Source: Nitrincola sp048264025 (GTDB lineage: Bacteria > Pseudomonadota > Gammaproteobacteria > Pseudomonadales > Balneatricaceae). Taken from it: a stretch of DNA of 64,000 nucleotides. The translations under genes were made by a program, and so were the position numbers. Under the pieces are notes generated by a model. It was not told where the DNA came from. It ran no database searches and was given only the letters and a program-made list of their open reading frames with translations. This document shows positions 15,987 to 24,906 of this stretch, piece after piece. Every line of letters begins with the position of its first letter. Position 1 is the stretch's first letter. The stretch spans positions 124,001 through 188,000 of the forward strand of contig NZ_JBLXDN010000001.1 of NCBI RefSeq assembly GCF_048264025.1, written 5' to 3'.

Positions 15987-18248
15987 TCAGAATTTAACTT
16001 TCACCCCAATATAGGCAGAACGACCCATGCCCGGTACAGCGATATCCCAGGGTACGCCGTTCATGGACATGGTTCGGCCCTGACCAGTGTATACACCGCC
16101 AGTTGGCAGGGCATAGTAACGATCGAACAGGTTTTCCACACCTAAATCGAGGCGTACTTGCTTCCAAGTGTGGCTGGCACGCAGGTTGACTAGGTTATAG
16201 CCAGAAGTGACAATTTCATTGCGCACATCTGAGCCATCACTTTTGTCATCCACAACAATCCATTCGAGAGCGTTGTCCCAGCCACCTTGCTGATGGCTCA
16301 GAGTGAAGCGCGCGTTCAGCGGCATGATGTTGTACAACTCGTCTCCGGTATCACGGTTCTCGCCCTGAGTATAGTTGATCACCCCCTTGAGCCCCCAATT
16401 ACCCCAGTCATTTGAAGCTAATGGCATTCGCATGGACAGGTCAATACCATACAGACGAGCAGACTGATTGGCGTACTGCAGCACGTTGAATTGGTCAACG
16501 CCCCAGCCGGTTAACGCGACTGCATCAATATAGTCATCCACATGCGTGTAAAACGGGGTGGCCGCGAAACTCCAACGATGATCACTGGCGTGCCAATCGA
16601 ATGTTGCCGAAGCGGTATAGGCCGTTTCGGGCTTCAAGTGAACGTCTCCCACATAGCCGTTGCCGTCACCAACGAAGTTGTTCATCGTCGCCGCCATCGG
16701 CCAACTGGACCAAGTGTAGCGCTCGTAAAGATTGGGTGAGCGGACCTTGCGTGCCAACCCCATCTCGATATCCAGAGTGTCACTGTACTGGTAGCGAGCC
16801 AGAGCAGTCAGATCCAAGTTGTCGTCGATCTGGTCACGATCCAGCGCATTGAACGCTGCCGACTCCCCCCCCTGGTTGGCTAACGTACTGTAGCCGTGTA
16901 CTTCGTCGGCATTCATCTGGACACGCTCGTAACGTGCGCCAAGCAGCGTGGTCCAGCGCTCGTGATGGATAGATTCCACTTCAGCAAACAACGCCGTACG
17001 ATCACGCTGACCATTGTTAATGTTCAGGAAGGTATCTGGCCCCATACCACCACCTGAAGCAGTCCAGTAATCGTCAAGTCGGTAGCGCTGCAGTTCTGTA
17101 CCGACGCGCAGCAGTTGAGTGGCACTCAAATTAATATCGGCTTTCAGGCTTAAACCGCTGTTATCGCTTTCAGAATACATAGGCATACCGGCCGCACAGG
17201 TAGTCGCGGCGCCATCGACCATAAAACCGATTGGACTGCAGGCCTTTCCATCCGGGTTGGACAGCGCTCCGTACCAGAAGCGCTTGTCATCACCGAAGTC
17301 CATAAAGTGATCGACCCGTTCATGGTAGACACGCGCTTCCATCACGCCCCAGTTAAAATCACGAGTCCAAGCAAAATTAGCCAGTTTCTGGGTATTTTCC
17401 AGCAGGTCCATGCGCTGGTTGGGATAAAGCTGCTCCGGCATATCCTGGTAGCTGAACCGGGTTTCGAACAGGTTATCACCGGTCCTGAAGGCGATGCCTA
17501 AGGTGTGATTCTGAGTTTCGTAGGCAGTAGAACCCACTTCATCCAAACCCAATGTGTGACCAGGACGACCTGTCGCGGTGAAATCCTTGAAATTTTTACC
17601 AGCAGTATAATTGTCAGCCTGACTCCAGGACCCACTGTAGTTGATACTCAGTTCTTCCGTGGCATAAGTCGCGCTGAGGTTACCGCCGAAAGCTGCATTG
17701 TTACTGCGATAGAAAGTTCCGACTTCACCCTTGGTGATACGACCTTCACCAGAGAGAGCAAATTCGGGAGTCGGTCTTTCGGCTACGATGGTACCGCCAA
17801 TGCTGTCACCACCGACACTGACTGGAGTGATACCGGCATACACCTTGAGCAGTCCGATATTACTGGGTTCGACATAGGATAACGGCGGGTTCATGTGGTT
17901 GGGGCAGGCCGCAATCAGGTCCATGCCATCGACCTTAATGCGCAAACGATCATCGGCCAGGCCGTGAATCGCAGGCAGACTGGACACGCCACCGGCACCA
18001 TACAAACTGACACCCGGGATGTCGCGCAGCAAACTGGCACTGTCATTGGTCGCTGCCCGAAGCATTTCAATGACGGAAGGGCGTTGCTGCACGGCGTTAT
18101 CCAACACGACTGGGGCCGGCTTTGTCACTACCAGCACAGTAGTTGTCTGGGCCTGCTCGGCGTTAGCCAGCTGGGTAGTTAAGGCAAAGGCCATAGCGAC
18201 CGGTAATTGCCCCAACTGAAACAGTGAATGTTTTAGTATTCGGTTCAT
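15987..18248 (-). CDS. TonB-dependent outer-membrane receptor, OprC/NosA-like (copper)
   Basis: 753 residues: signal peptide (cleaved near NAEQ, residue 30), plug domain (about 55-165) and 22-strand barrel ending in the terminal aromatic motif (AYIGVKVKF). In Pseudomonas OprC copper is bound by Cys and Met in a CxxxM plug motif and by His and Met in an extracellular HxM motif. Both are visible here: C115-x3-M119 in AACPNHMNPP and H314-x-M316 in VDHFMDFGDD. The TonB box is not clear. An AGGAG site precedes the ATG. Copper uptake fits the neighbouring ccoG and the azurin at the window end. The family is secure; copper specificity is inferred from the ligands. Confidence 0.88.
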   Translation of the reverse strand: MNRILKHSLFQLGQLPVAMAFALTTQLANAEQAQTTTVLVVTKPAPVVLDNAVQQRPSVIEMLRAATNDSASLLRDIPGVSLYGAGGVSSLPAIHGLADDRLRIKVDGMDLIAACPNHMNPPLSYVEPSNIGLLKVYAGITPVSVGGDSIGGTIVAERPTPEFALSGEGRITKGEVGTFYRSNNAAFGGNLSATYATEELSINYSGSWSQADNYTAGKNFKDFTATGRPGHTLGLDEVGSTAYETQNHTLGIAFRTGDNLFETRFSYQDMPEQLYPNQRMDLLENTQKLANFAWTRDFNWGVMEARVYHERVDHFMDFGDDKRFWYGALSNPDGKACSPIGFMVDGAATTCAAGMPMYSESDNSGLSLKADINLSATQLLRVGTELQRYRLDDYWTASGGGMGPDTFLNINNGQRDRTALFAEVESIHHERWTTLLGARYERVQMNADEVHGYSTLANQGGESAAFNALDRDQIDDNLDLTALARYQYSDTLDIEMGLARKVRSPNLYERYTWSSWPMAATMNNFVGDGNGYVGDVHLKPETAYTASATFDWHASDHRWSFAATPFYTHVDDYIDAVALTGWGVDQFNVLQYANQSARLYGIDLSMRMPLASNDWGNWGLKGVINYTQGENRDTGDELYNIMPLNARFTLSHQQGGWDNALEWIVVDDKSDGSDVRNEIVTSGYNLVNLRASHTWKQVRLDLGVENLFDRYYALPTGGVYTGQGRTMSMNGVPWDIAVPGMGRSAYIGVKVKF

Positions 18249-18288
18249 TTTGGCTCCTGCCTGTTCCCTGATCTGTATCTACACCGAT

Positions 18289-18298
18289 GACATCTGTC
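18289..18298. promoter_or_regulatory. GACA-N2-TGTC palindrome upstream of the copper-type receptor
   Basis: GACATCTGTC lies about 40 bp before the receptor start, within the likely leader or promoter. Its sister word is at 18395. The regulator is unknown. Confidence 0.3.
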
Positions 18299-18394
18299 GG
18301 CTTGAAGGGGATAAAAGCCGATGAAGCGGTGCTGCGAAAGGACGAAAGTTTGAAACGAGATGGATTCTAGTGGAAATCCATTTGTTTGGATTGA

Positions 18395-18405
18395 GACATA
18401 ATGTC
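18395..18405. promoter_or_regulatory. GACAT-A-ATGTC perfect palindrome upstream of the copper-type receptor
   Basis: An 11-bp perfect palindrome about 147 bp upstream of the receptor start. It shares the GACA/TGTC arms with 18289-18298. Confidence 0.3.
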
Positions 18406-18564
18406 GCACTGTTAAAAAGGATATTCAGGAAAGGAACACCTAATCCATATAGACAGAGAGTGTTCGACCGCTTCAAAGTCATTTTTATCTAAAGGAGTAA
18501 AGCCCAGGTACATGGGCTGATTGCAAAGAGCCTGGCGGCGGTGCAAAGTTACACTTTCAGACTA

Positions 18565-18579
18565 AACTTGGACCAAGTT
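18565..18579. promoter_or_regulatory. 15-bp perfect palindrome directly before the sulP start codon
   Basis: AACTTGGACCAAGTT is a perfect palindrome with a central A, ending two bases before the ATG at 18582. No purine-rich ribosome-binding site is present between it and the ATG. As DNA it could be an operator over the start of transcription or translation. As RNA it would be a short hairpin at the ribosome-binding position. Confidence 0.6.
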
Positions 18580-18581
18580 GT

Positions 18582-20147
18582 ATGTATCGTTTACTCTCCC
18601 CTTCTCTAAAAGGTGATCTTTTTGGTGGTATCACTGCTGGCGTAGTTGCCCTTCCCCTGGCGCTGGCGTTTGGCGTTGCGTCAGGAGCGGGAGCCGCCGC
18701 CGGCCTCTATGGTGCGATAGCCCTAGGACTGGTGGCGGCCATATTCGGGGGCACACGGGTACAGATTTCCGGCCCCACCGGCCCTATGACAGTGGTTTTT
18801 GCTTCAGCAATCGCGGCTTTTGGTGGTAGTTTTGAGATGGCACTGGCTGTAGTGCTGGTCGGTGGTGTGCTGCAAATTGTACTGGGGCTGTTGCGCACTG
18901 GCGGGCTGGTTCACTTTATTCCCTATCCAGTGATTTCAGGCTTTATGAGTGGCATCGGTGTGATTATCATTCTGCTGCAATTTGCCCCACTTCTCGGTGC
19001 ACCTGCGTCAGCCTCTCCGCTGATCGCGCTTAGCCAACTGACCAACACACTCAACAGCATCAATCTTGAAGCACTCGGCCTAGGGGTATTGACCCTAGGT
19101 ATCGTTTTTCTGACCCCGTTGAAGCTCAGTCGCTTCGTGCCTTCACCACTGATTGCACTGGTCTTTTGTACTCTGCTGAGTTATTTCGCTGGTTTCAACC
19201 TAGCCGAAATTGGCCATATACCCACGGGGTTGCCTGAACTGCAACTACCCAGATTCACGCTGCAGGAGTGGAGTGTGATCGTGACACTGGGTGCTACGCT
19301 GGCATTGCTTGGCAGTATCGACAGCTTGCTGACATCGCTGGTAGCCGACTCCATTACTCAAACCCGCCATCAACCCAATCGAGAACTGATCGGACAAGGC
19401 CTCGGCAATATGCTTTGCGCTTTTATTGGTGGACTCCCGGGTGCCGGTGCGACCATGAGAACCGTGGTCAATGTAAACTCAGGGGGAACTACTCGACTCA
19501 GCGGTGTCATCCATGCTTTATTTCTGCTGACATTGTTGATGGGACTTGCTCCGCTTGCATCTCATATTCCACTGGCCGTGCTGGCCGGTATATTGATCAA
19601 GGTCGGCTTCGATATACTTGATTACCGTATGTTGAAACGGCTGAAAACGGCACCCCGATCAGAAATACTGATTATGGCAACGGTCTTCACACTAACCGTG
19701 CTAGTAGATCTGGTAATGGCGGTGGGCGTTGGCGTAGTGTTGGCGATGGGAATACTGACACGCCGAGTAGCCAGGGAAGCGGACATCAGCTTTGATGACC
19801 ACAACGGTCATCATTCCCATGATGTTGAAAAAGTGGGGCCGGGGGTTCGCGTTGTACATGTCAAAGGCCCTTTATTCTTTGGATCTGTCAGCCATATGCT
19901 TGATCGTATCGAAACCGTCGATAAGGTTATTAACACTCAGGACATTATCATTGACTGCCGTAAGGTCGACTTTATGGATTTAACTGCGATCTTTGCATTG
20001 GATGAAATGGTTGAGCGCCTATTGCAACATAAAATACGTCCTAAGGTCGTAACTACACCCGTCATTAAAGCCCAACTTCTGCAACTGAATACCCAGCATC
20101 TGTCAGAGGCAATTATTTTCACCAATATGAAATCCGCAATGCATTAA
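18582..20147 (+). CDS. SulP-family anion transporter with STAS domain
   Basis: Inner-membrane SLC26/SulP transporter, 521 residues. About 10-12 membrane segments occupy residues 15-400, with the family segments VVALPLALAFGVASG, GPTGPMTVVFA and SLLTSLVADSITQTRHQPNREL. The cytoplasmic STAS domain is about 415-515 (VHVKGPLFFGSVSHM ... IIIDCRKVDFMDLTAIFAL). A short His-rich insert (DDHNGHHSHD) links the two. Substrates in the family include sulfate, bicarbonate and dicarboxylates; the substrate here is not determined. It is divergent from the copper-type receptor. Confidence 0.92.
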   Translation: MYRLLSPSLKGDLFGGITAGVVALPLALAFGVASGAGAAAGLYGAIALGLVAAIFGGTRVQISGPTGPMTVVFASAIAAFGGSFEMALAVVLVGGVLQIVLGLLRTGGLVHFIPYPVISGFMSGIGVIIILLQFAPLLGAPASASPLIALSQLTNTLNSINLEALGLGVLTLGIVFLTPLKLSRFVPSPLIALVFCTLLSYFAGFNLAEIGHIPTGLPELQLPRFTLQEWSVIVTLGATLALLGSIDSLLTSLVADSITQTRHQPNRELIGQGLGNMLCAFIGGLPGAGATMRTVVNVNSGGTTRLSGVIHALFLLTLLMGLAPLASHIPLAVLAGILIKVGFDILDYRMLKRLKTAPRSEILIMATVFTLTVLVDLVMAVGVGVVLAMGILTRRVAREADISFDDHNGHHSHDVEKVGPGVRVVHVKGPLFFGSVSHMLDRIETVDKVINTQDIIIDCRKVDFMDLTAIFALDEMVERLLQHKIRPKVVTTPVIKAQLLQLNTQHLSEAIIFTNMKSAMH

Positions 20148-20158
20148 AGGGGTCCATT

Positions 20159-20179
20159 AAAGGGGTCAGTACCCTTTTT
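20159..20179 (+). terminator. Probable terminator of sulP
   Basis: AAAGGGGT-CAGT-ACCCTTTT folds into an 8-bp stem with one G-T pair, ending in a run of five T's, 12 bp after the sulP stop. The first arm is also a repeated TTAAAGGGGTC word (20145 and 20157). Confidence 0.6.
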
Positions 20180-20206
20180 CGTGGTGCCACGCTGGGGTAG
20201 TGGTAA

Positions 20207-20220
20207 GGGCTGATCAGCCC
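20207..20220. repeat. 14-bp perfect palindrome upstream of gcvP
   Basis: GGGCTGATCAGCCC is an exact palindrome in the 263-bp spacer between sulP and gcvP. I looked for a glycine riboswitch in this spacer and did not see the conserved glycine-aptamer motifs. The role of the palindrome is unknown. Confidence 0.4.
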
Positions 20221-20410
20221 CGAAATATATTATTATGGCGCGAAAGATAGTTTGACAACCCAAGTCTACGACCATTTTTTTGCCCACTTCCAGCGCAAAA
20301 ACGGTTAGTATTAGCGGCTAAAATTTTCAGCTTCGGGGAATTCATCTCTGAACAGGCCTTTCCCGCCAAGGTGAGCGAGCAGGCCAAAACTCATTCAGGA
20401 TTTCATCGTA

Positions 20411-23308
20411 ATGTGCCCACAGTCACTTTCGCTACACACCCTTGAACATCATGATGCTTTCATTGCACGTCATATCGGTCCTTCGGTTGAAGAGCAGCAG
20501 GCGATGCTTTCCGCCACCGGTTTTCAGACACTGGAGGATATGATTCAGCGTACAGTACCGGCTTCTATTCGCTGTGATATTCCGGCGCAACTGGACAGCC
20601 CTCGCACCGAAGCCGAAACTCTGGAGCGGCTGAAAGTGATCATGAGCCAGAATATCGTTCAGCGCTCGATGATCGGCATGGGCTTTACCGATGCCATTAC
20701 CCCCAATGTAATCCTGCGCAATGTACTGGAAAATCCCGGTTGGTATACCGCCTACACCCCCTATCAGCCGGAAATTTCACAGGGGCGTCTGGAAGGTCTG
20801 CTAACCTTCCAACAGATGATTATGGACCTGACCGGGCTTGAACTGGCTAATGCATCGCTATTGGATGAGGCCACCGCCGCCGCTGAAGCCATGACGCTGT
20901 GCAAGCGTATGTCCAAGGCGAAAAAAGCCAATGTCTTTATTGTTGATGAACACCTGCACCCGCAAAACATCAGCGTTATCCAGACTCGCGCTGAGCCATT
21001 GGGCATTGAGGTAGTCGTAGGCGATGTTGCCAGCTTGATGGAGTTGCATGATTATTTTGGTGTTGTGGTGCAGTATCCAGATACGCTGGGCAACGTCAAA
21101 GACTACCAGCAACTGATTGCCAAGGCTCACGAACAAAAAGCCCTTTTCTGCGCCGCCGCTGACATTATGGCACTGGTGCTGTTGAAATCGCCGGGTGATC
21201 TGGGCGCCGATGTGGTATTCGGTTCGTCGCAGCGCTTTGGTGTCCCCATGGGTTACGGTGGACCCTCGGCGGCCTTTTTCGCTACCCGCGATGCTTTCAA
21301 GCGTTCAGTACCGGGTCGTATCATCGGTGTATCGGTTGATAGCCGCGGCAAACCGGCTCTGCGTATGGCGATGCAAACGCGTGAGCAGCATATCCGCCGT
21401 GAAAAAGCCATGTCCAACATCTGTACTGCCCAGGCTTTACTAGCCAACATGGCCGCTTTCTATGCTGTGTATCATGGACCTGAAGGACTAAGAATCATCG
21501 CCTCACGCATCCACCGCCTGACGAACATTCTGGCGACCGGACTGTCAGCCAAAGGCGTCACCCTGCTCAACAGCCATTGGTTTGATACCTTAACCCTGGA
21601 TCTGGGCTTTTCTCGCGATGCGGCCTATGAGCGTGCGTCTGAGCTCGGCATTAATCTGCGCAAAATCGGCGACACCCAACTAGGCATCACCTGTGATGAA
21701 CGCACTACCCGTGAAGAGATCCTGACCCTGTGGAAAGCCCTTCTGGGCGAAACACACCAGTTAGATATCGAAGCCATTGACCTTGAACTGGTGCAAAAGG
21801 GCTCATCCTCACTGCCAGCATCACTGTTACGGAATAATGAAATCCTGACCCATCCGGTTTTCAATACCCATCACAGTGAAACCGAGATGCTGCGTTACCT
21901 GAAAAAACTGGAAAACAAAGATATCTCGCTGGTCCACAGCATGATTGCGCTGGGTTCCTGTACCATGAAACTCAACGCTACTGCCGAGATGCTGCCGGTC
22001 ACCTGGCCTGAACTGGCCAACATGCATCCGTTCGCGCCCCGTGAACAGGCGCTCGGTTACCAGCAGATGATCGACGAACTGGATCTGATGTTACGCGCAA
22101 TTACCGGCTTTGATGCCATCTGCATGCAACCCAACTCCGGTGCACAGGGTGAATATGCCGGTCTGATGGCGATACGTAACTACCTGCGCGCCAAGGGCGA
22201 AGGGCACCGTAACGTCTGCCTGATCCCGACCTCGGCCCACGGCACCAATCCAGCCTCGGCCGCAATGGTCGATATGCAAGTGGTGCTGGTCGATTGCGAT
22301 GCTCAGGGCAACGTTGATGTAGAAGATCTACGCAGTAAAGCACTGGCACACAAGCAGGATCTTGCCGCCCTGATGATCACCTACCCTTCCACCCATGGGG
22401 TGTTTGAAGAAGAGATTAAAGAAATTTGTGCCATCGTGCATGAATGTGGTGGCCAGGTGTACATGGACGGTGCCAACCTGAATGCCCAGGTGTGCATCAG
22501 TAAACCGGCCGAGATAGGTGCCGATGTCTCCCACATGAACCTGCACAAAACCTTCTGTATTCCACATGGTGGCGGTGGTCCAGGCATGGGACCTATCGGG
22601 GTAAAAGCCCACTTGGTTCCTCATTTAGCCAACCATCCCGTGGTGTCTGTCAATAATGATGACCGCAGCAATACCGCCGTATCGGCGGCGCCCTGGGGCA
22701 GCGCCAGCATTCTATCGATCAGTTGGGTGTATATCAGCCTGATGGGAGGAACCGGTCTACGCCAGGCAACAGAAGTCGCCATTCTGAGTGCAAACTACAT
22801 TGCTCAGCGTCTTAACGAACACTTCCCGGTACTCTATACCGGTCGCAATGGTCGCGTGGCGCATGAGTGCATTATCGATCTGCGTCCGCTGAAAGAGCGT
22901 ACCGGTATCACCGAAGAAGACGTTGCCAAGCGCTTGATGGACTTTGGCTTCCACGCCCCCACCATGTCTTTCCCGGTGCCTGGTACCCTGATGATCGAAC
23001 CGACCGAGTCAGAGCCCAAAGCTGAGCTCGACAGGTTTATCGATGCCATGATTCAGATACGTCAGGAAATTGCAGCTGTGGAAGCCGGTGAGCTATCAGC
23101 GGAACAAAGCCCGCTACGCCATGCACCGCATACTCAGGCTGACCTGATGGATCCGAACTGGGAACGTGCTTACAGCCGTGAGCAGGGAGCCTTCCCAGCC
23201 GAGTGGCTGAAAGAGGCTAAAGTCTGGCCGAGCGTTAACCGTATCGATAACGTTTACGGTGACCGCAACCTGTTCTGCGCCTGCATACCGGTTGAAGATT
23301 ACCGCTAG
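20411..23308 (+). CDS. gcvP: Glycine dehydrogenase (decarboxylating), P-protein
   Basis: PLP enzyme of the glycine cleavage system that decarboxylates glycine and passes the aminomethyl group to the H-protein lipoyl arm. At 965 residues it is the fused single-chain form, with the two halves of the dimeric type (GcvPA-like about 15-450, GcvPB-like about 480-945). The PLP lysine is K713 in NLHKTFCIPHGGGGPG. The N-terminal FIARHIGPS is typical. No clear ribosome-binding site precedes the ATG. gcvT and gcvH are not adjacent, so this is a separated gene. Its stop overlaps the convergent MFS gene by 4 bp. Confidence 0.97.
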   Translation: MCPQSLSLHTLEHHDAFIARHIGPSVEEQQAMLSATGFQTLEDMIQRTVPASIRCDIPAQLDSPRTEAETLERLKVIMSQNIVQRSMIGMGFTDAITPNVILRNVLENPGWYTAYTPYQPEISQGRLEGLLTFQQMIMDLTGLELANASLLDEATAAAEAMTLCKRMSKAKKANVFIVDEHLHPQNISVIQTRAEPLGIEVVVGDVASLMELHDYFGVVVQYPDTLGNVKDYQQLIAKAHEQKALFCAAADIMALVLLKSPGDLGADVVFGSSQRFGVPMGYGGPSAAFFATRDAFKRSVPGRIIGVSVDSRGKPALRMAMQTREQHIRREKAMSNICTAQALLANMAAFYAVYHGPEGLRIIASRIHRLTNILATGLSAKGVTLLNSHWFDTLTLDLGFSRDAAYERASELGINLRKIGDTQLGITCDERTTREEILTLWKALLGETHQLDIEAIDLELVQKGSSSLPASLLRNNEILTHPVFNTHHSETEMLRYLKKLENKDISLVHSMIALGSCTMKLNATAEMLPVTWPELANMHPFAPREQALGYQQMIDELDLMLRAITGFDAICMQPNSGAQGEYAGLMAIRNYLRAKGEGHRNVCLIPTSAHGTNPASAAMVDMQVVLVDCDAQGNVDVEDLRSKALAHKQDLAALMITYPSTHGVFEEEIKEICAIVHECGGQVYMDGANLNAQVCISKPAEIGADVSHMNLHKTFCIPHGGGGPGMGPIGVKAHLVPHLANHPVVSVNNDDRSNTAVSAAPWGSASILSISWVYISLMGGTGLRQATEVAILSANYIAQRLNEHFPVLYTGRNGRVAHECIIDLRPLKERTGITEEDVAKRLMDFGFHAPTMSFPVPGTLMIEPTESEPKAELDRFIDAMIQIRQEIAAVEAGELSAEQSPLRHAPHTQADLMDPNWERAYSREQGAFPAEWLKEAKVWPSVNRIDNVYGDRNLFCACIPVEDYR

Positions 23309-24879
23309 TCCTTAGTGGATGCTGGTTTGGATTCCTGAACCAGCATCTGCTCATCAGCCTCTGGAACCAAACCGGCTTCACTCAGTTGCTCCTGCTCCCA
23401 GGCTTCAATCAGTGATTCTGTACTGATCGGCTCATCTGGATCTACTTCAGGCACCGCTGTTGCACTGTCATCGATGGTGGCAGCATCCTCAACGGCTAAG
23501 GCTTGCGCAACTGTTTCTTGTACAACCACTTCATCCTCAAAGTTATCCACGCCCACTTCACTGTCAGACGCGTCATCTACATCTGTCACACCGCTGACAG
23601 CATCATCTACCGGCTCCTCAGTCTGATACAACTCCTCCGGAACCGGCGTCAGATCATCCTGTGCCGCAGTATAGAGCTCGTCGGTCGGGAACTGCACCGA
23701 AGGCTGAGGCACGAACTCCATTTTTTCACGCTGTAGACCGGCCACTTTGGACTGGTAAATAGCGTAAAACATCATCACCAGCAGATTCAGAGCGATATAA
23801 GCAAACAGAGCCGCTGGCCCCATCCAGGACATCAGTGAAGAGCTCAACAAGGGTCCGAAAATCGCCCCACTACCGTAACCTATCATTAGACCGGAAGACG
23901 TTTGCATCAACTGATCCGGCTCGCTCCAGTCATTTACGTGTGCAGCCGACAGAGGGTAAATCACGAACACTAAGGAGCCGTAGCAAAATACATTGATCAA
24001 TAGCCAATAGAATGGCAACTGGAAGAAGCTTTGCATCACCATCAGCAGACTGAACACCAGTGCACCGAAACACACACCCGCTAATACCTTGCGTCGTTCA
24101 ATCCGGTCCGACAGCTTACCCAGTGGCACCTGAAGCACCAGACCAGAGAAAACCCCTGCCATCATGAACAATGAGATTTCCTGCACTGAGTAATTAAGTG
24201 TCTGCGCATAGATCGGTGCCATAGCAAAGAACGCGGCATTCACAGAACCCGCACAGACGGCACCAAAAAAGCCGGCGGGCGCCACTTTGAGCAGAGGTTT
24301 AACGGTAAAACCGGTTACCGGGTGTGGGATAGGTGCCTCTGTACGGGTCATCATCAAGGGCAACAGCGACAAGGAAAAACAGATGGATGCCACAGCAAAG
24401 GCTTCGAAGGTATCGGGTGATGCAAACAACAGGAACAGCTGTCCTAGCCCTGATGCCAGGTAGTTCACCACCATATAGATCGCCAGGATGCTGCCACGGG
24501 ATTTATTATCCGAACGGGCGTTCAGCCAACTTTCGGTGATAATAAACAGACCGGCCAGACAGAAGCCATCAATCAGCCGCAAAACTGACCAGATCCAGGG
24601 ATCAATAAACAGCACATGCATCAGCGGCGACAAAGACATGAACGAAGCAAACGCCGCAAACGCCCGAATATGCCCACCACGCTGGATCACTTTAGAGGTA
24701 TAACGCGCACCCAAAAACATGCCCAGAAAGTAACCGGCCATGATCAGACCCACCGTTTGCACGGTGAAACCTTCAAGATCGGCACGTAAGCTGGTCAGTG
24801 TGGTGAAAAGTGCATTAGCCAGAACCAGCAAACCATAGCTGGCGTAAAGCGATAACAGGGTACGAGCAGTGGTAAGCAT
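23305..24879 (-). CDS. MFS transporter (YcaD-like) with long acidic C-terminal tail
   Basis: 524 residues. The first ~385 form a 12-helix major facilitator core, with MAGYFLGMFLGARYTSKVI (motif A region) and PLGKLSDRIERRKVLAG between helices 8 and 9. The family resembles YcaD-type MFS proteins of unknown substrate. The last ~135 residues are an Asp/Glu-rich hydrophilic tail (TEEPVDDAVSGVTDVDDASD ...), predicted cytoplasmic and disordered, which is unusual for the family. It precedes no gene on its strand and overlaps gcvP tail-to-tail. Confidence 0.85.
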   Translation of the reverse strand: MLTTARTLLSLYASYGLLVLANALFTTLTSLRADLEGFTVQTVGLIMAGYFLGMFLGARYTSKVIQRGGHIRAFAAFASFMSLSPLMHVLFIDPWIWSVLRLIDGFCLAGLFIITESWLNARSDNKSRGSILAIYMVVNYLASGLGQLFLLFASPDTFEAFAVASICFSLSLLPLMMTRTEAPIPHPVTGFTVKPLLKVAPAGFFGAVCAGSVNAAFFAMAPIYAQTLNYSVQEISLFMMAGVFSGLVLQVPLGKLSDRIERRKVLAGVCFGALVFSLLMVMQSFFQLPFYWLLINVFCYGSLVFVIYPLSAAHVNDWSEPDQLMQTSSGLMIGYGSGAIFGPLLSSSLMSWMGPAALFAYIALNLLVMMFYAIYQSKVAGLQREKMEFVPQPSVQFPTDELYTAAQDDLTPVPEELYQTEEPVDDAVSGVTDVDDASDSEVGVDNFEDEVVVQETVAQALAVEDAATIDDSATAVPEVDPDEPISTESLIEAWEQEQLSEAGLVPEADEQMLVQESKPASTKD

Positions 24880-24906
24880 AATTGATCAGTATCTTGAAAA
24901 ACGCGA

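Larger units (their letters stand above)
18249..18581. other. 333-bp divergent spacer, TonB receptor / SulP
   Basis: No gene is supported. It contains GACATCTGTC (18289-18298) inside CCGAT...TCGG, TGGATT/AATCCA inverted arms (18361-18380), GACATAATGTC (18395-18405) and the 15-bp palindrome at 18565-18579. The two GACA...TGTC words are upstream of the receptor and could be binding sites for a metal-responsive regulator. Confidence 0.5.

Noticed and set aside
18279..18482. Minus-strand 67-residue ORF upstream of the copper-type receptor
   Set aside because: It overlaps palindromic control sequence and has no domain or ribosome-binding site.
20148..20410. Glycine riboswitch before gcvP
   Set aside because: The conserved glycine-aptamer motifs are not visible; only a 14-bp palindrome and a terminator-like stem are.
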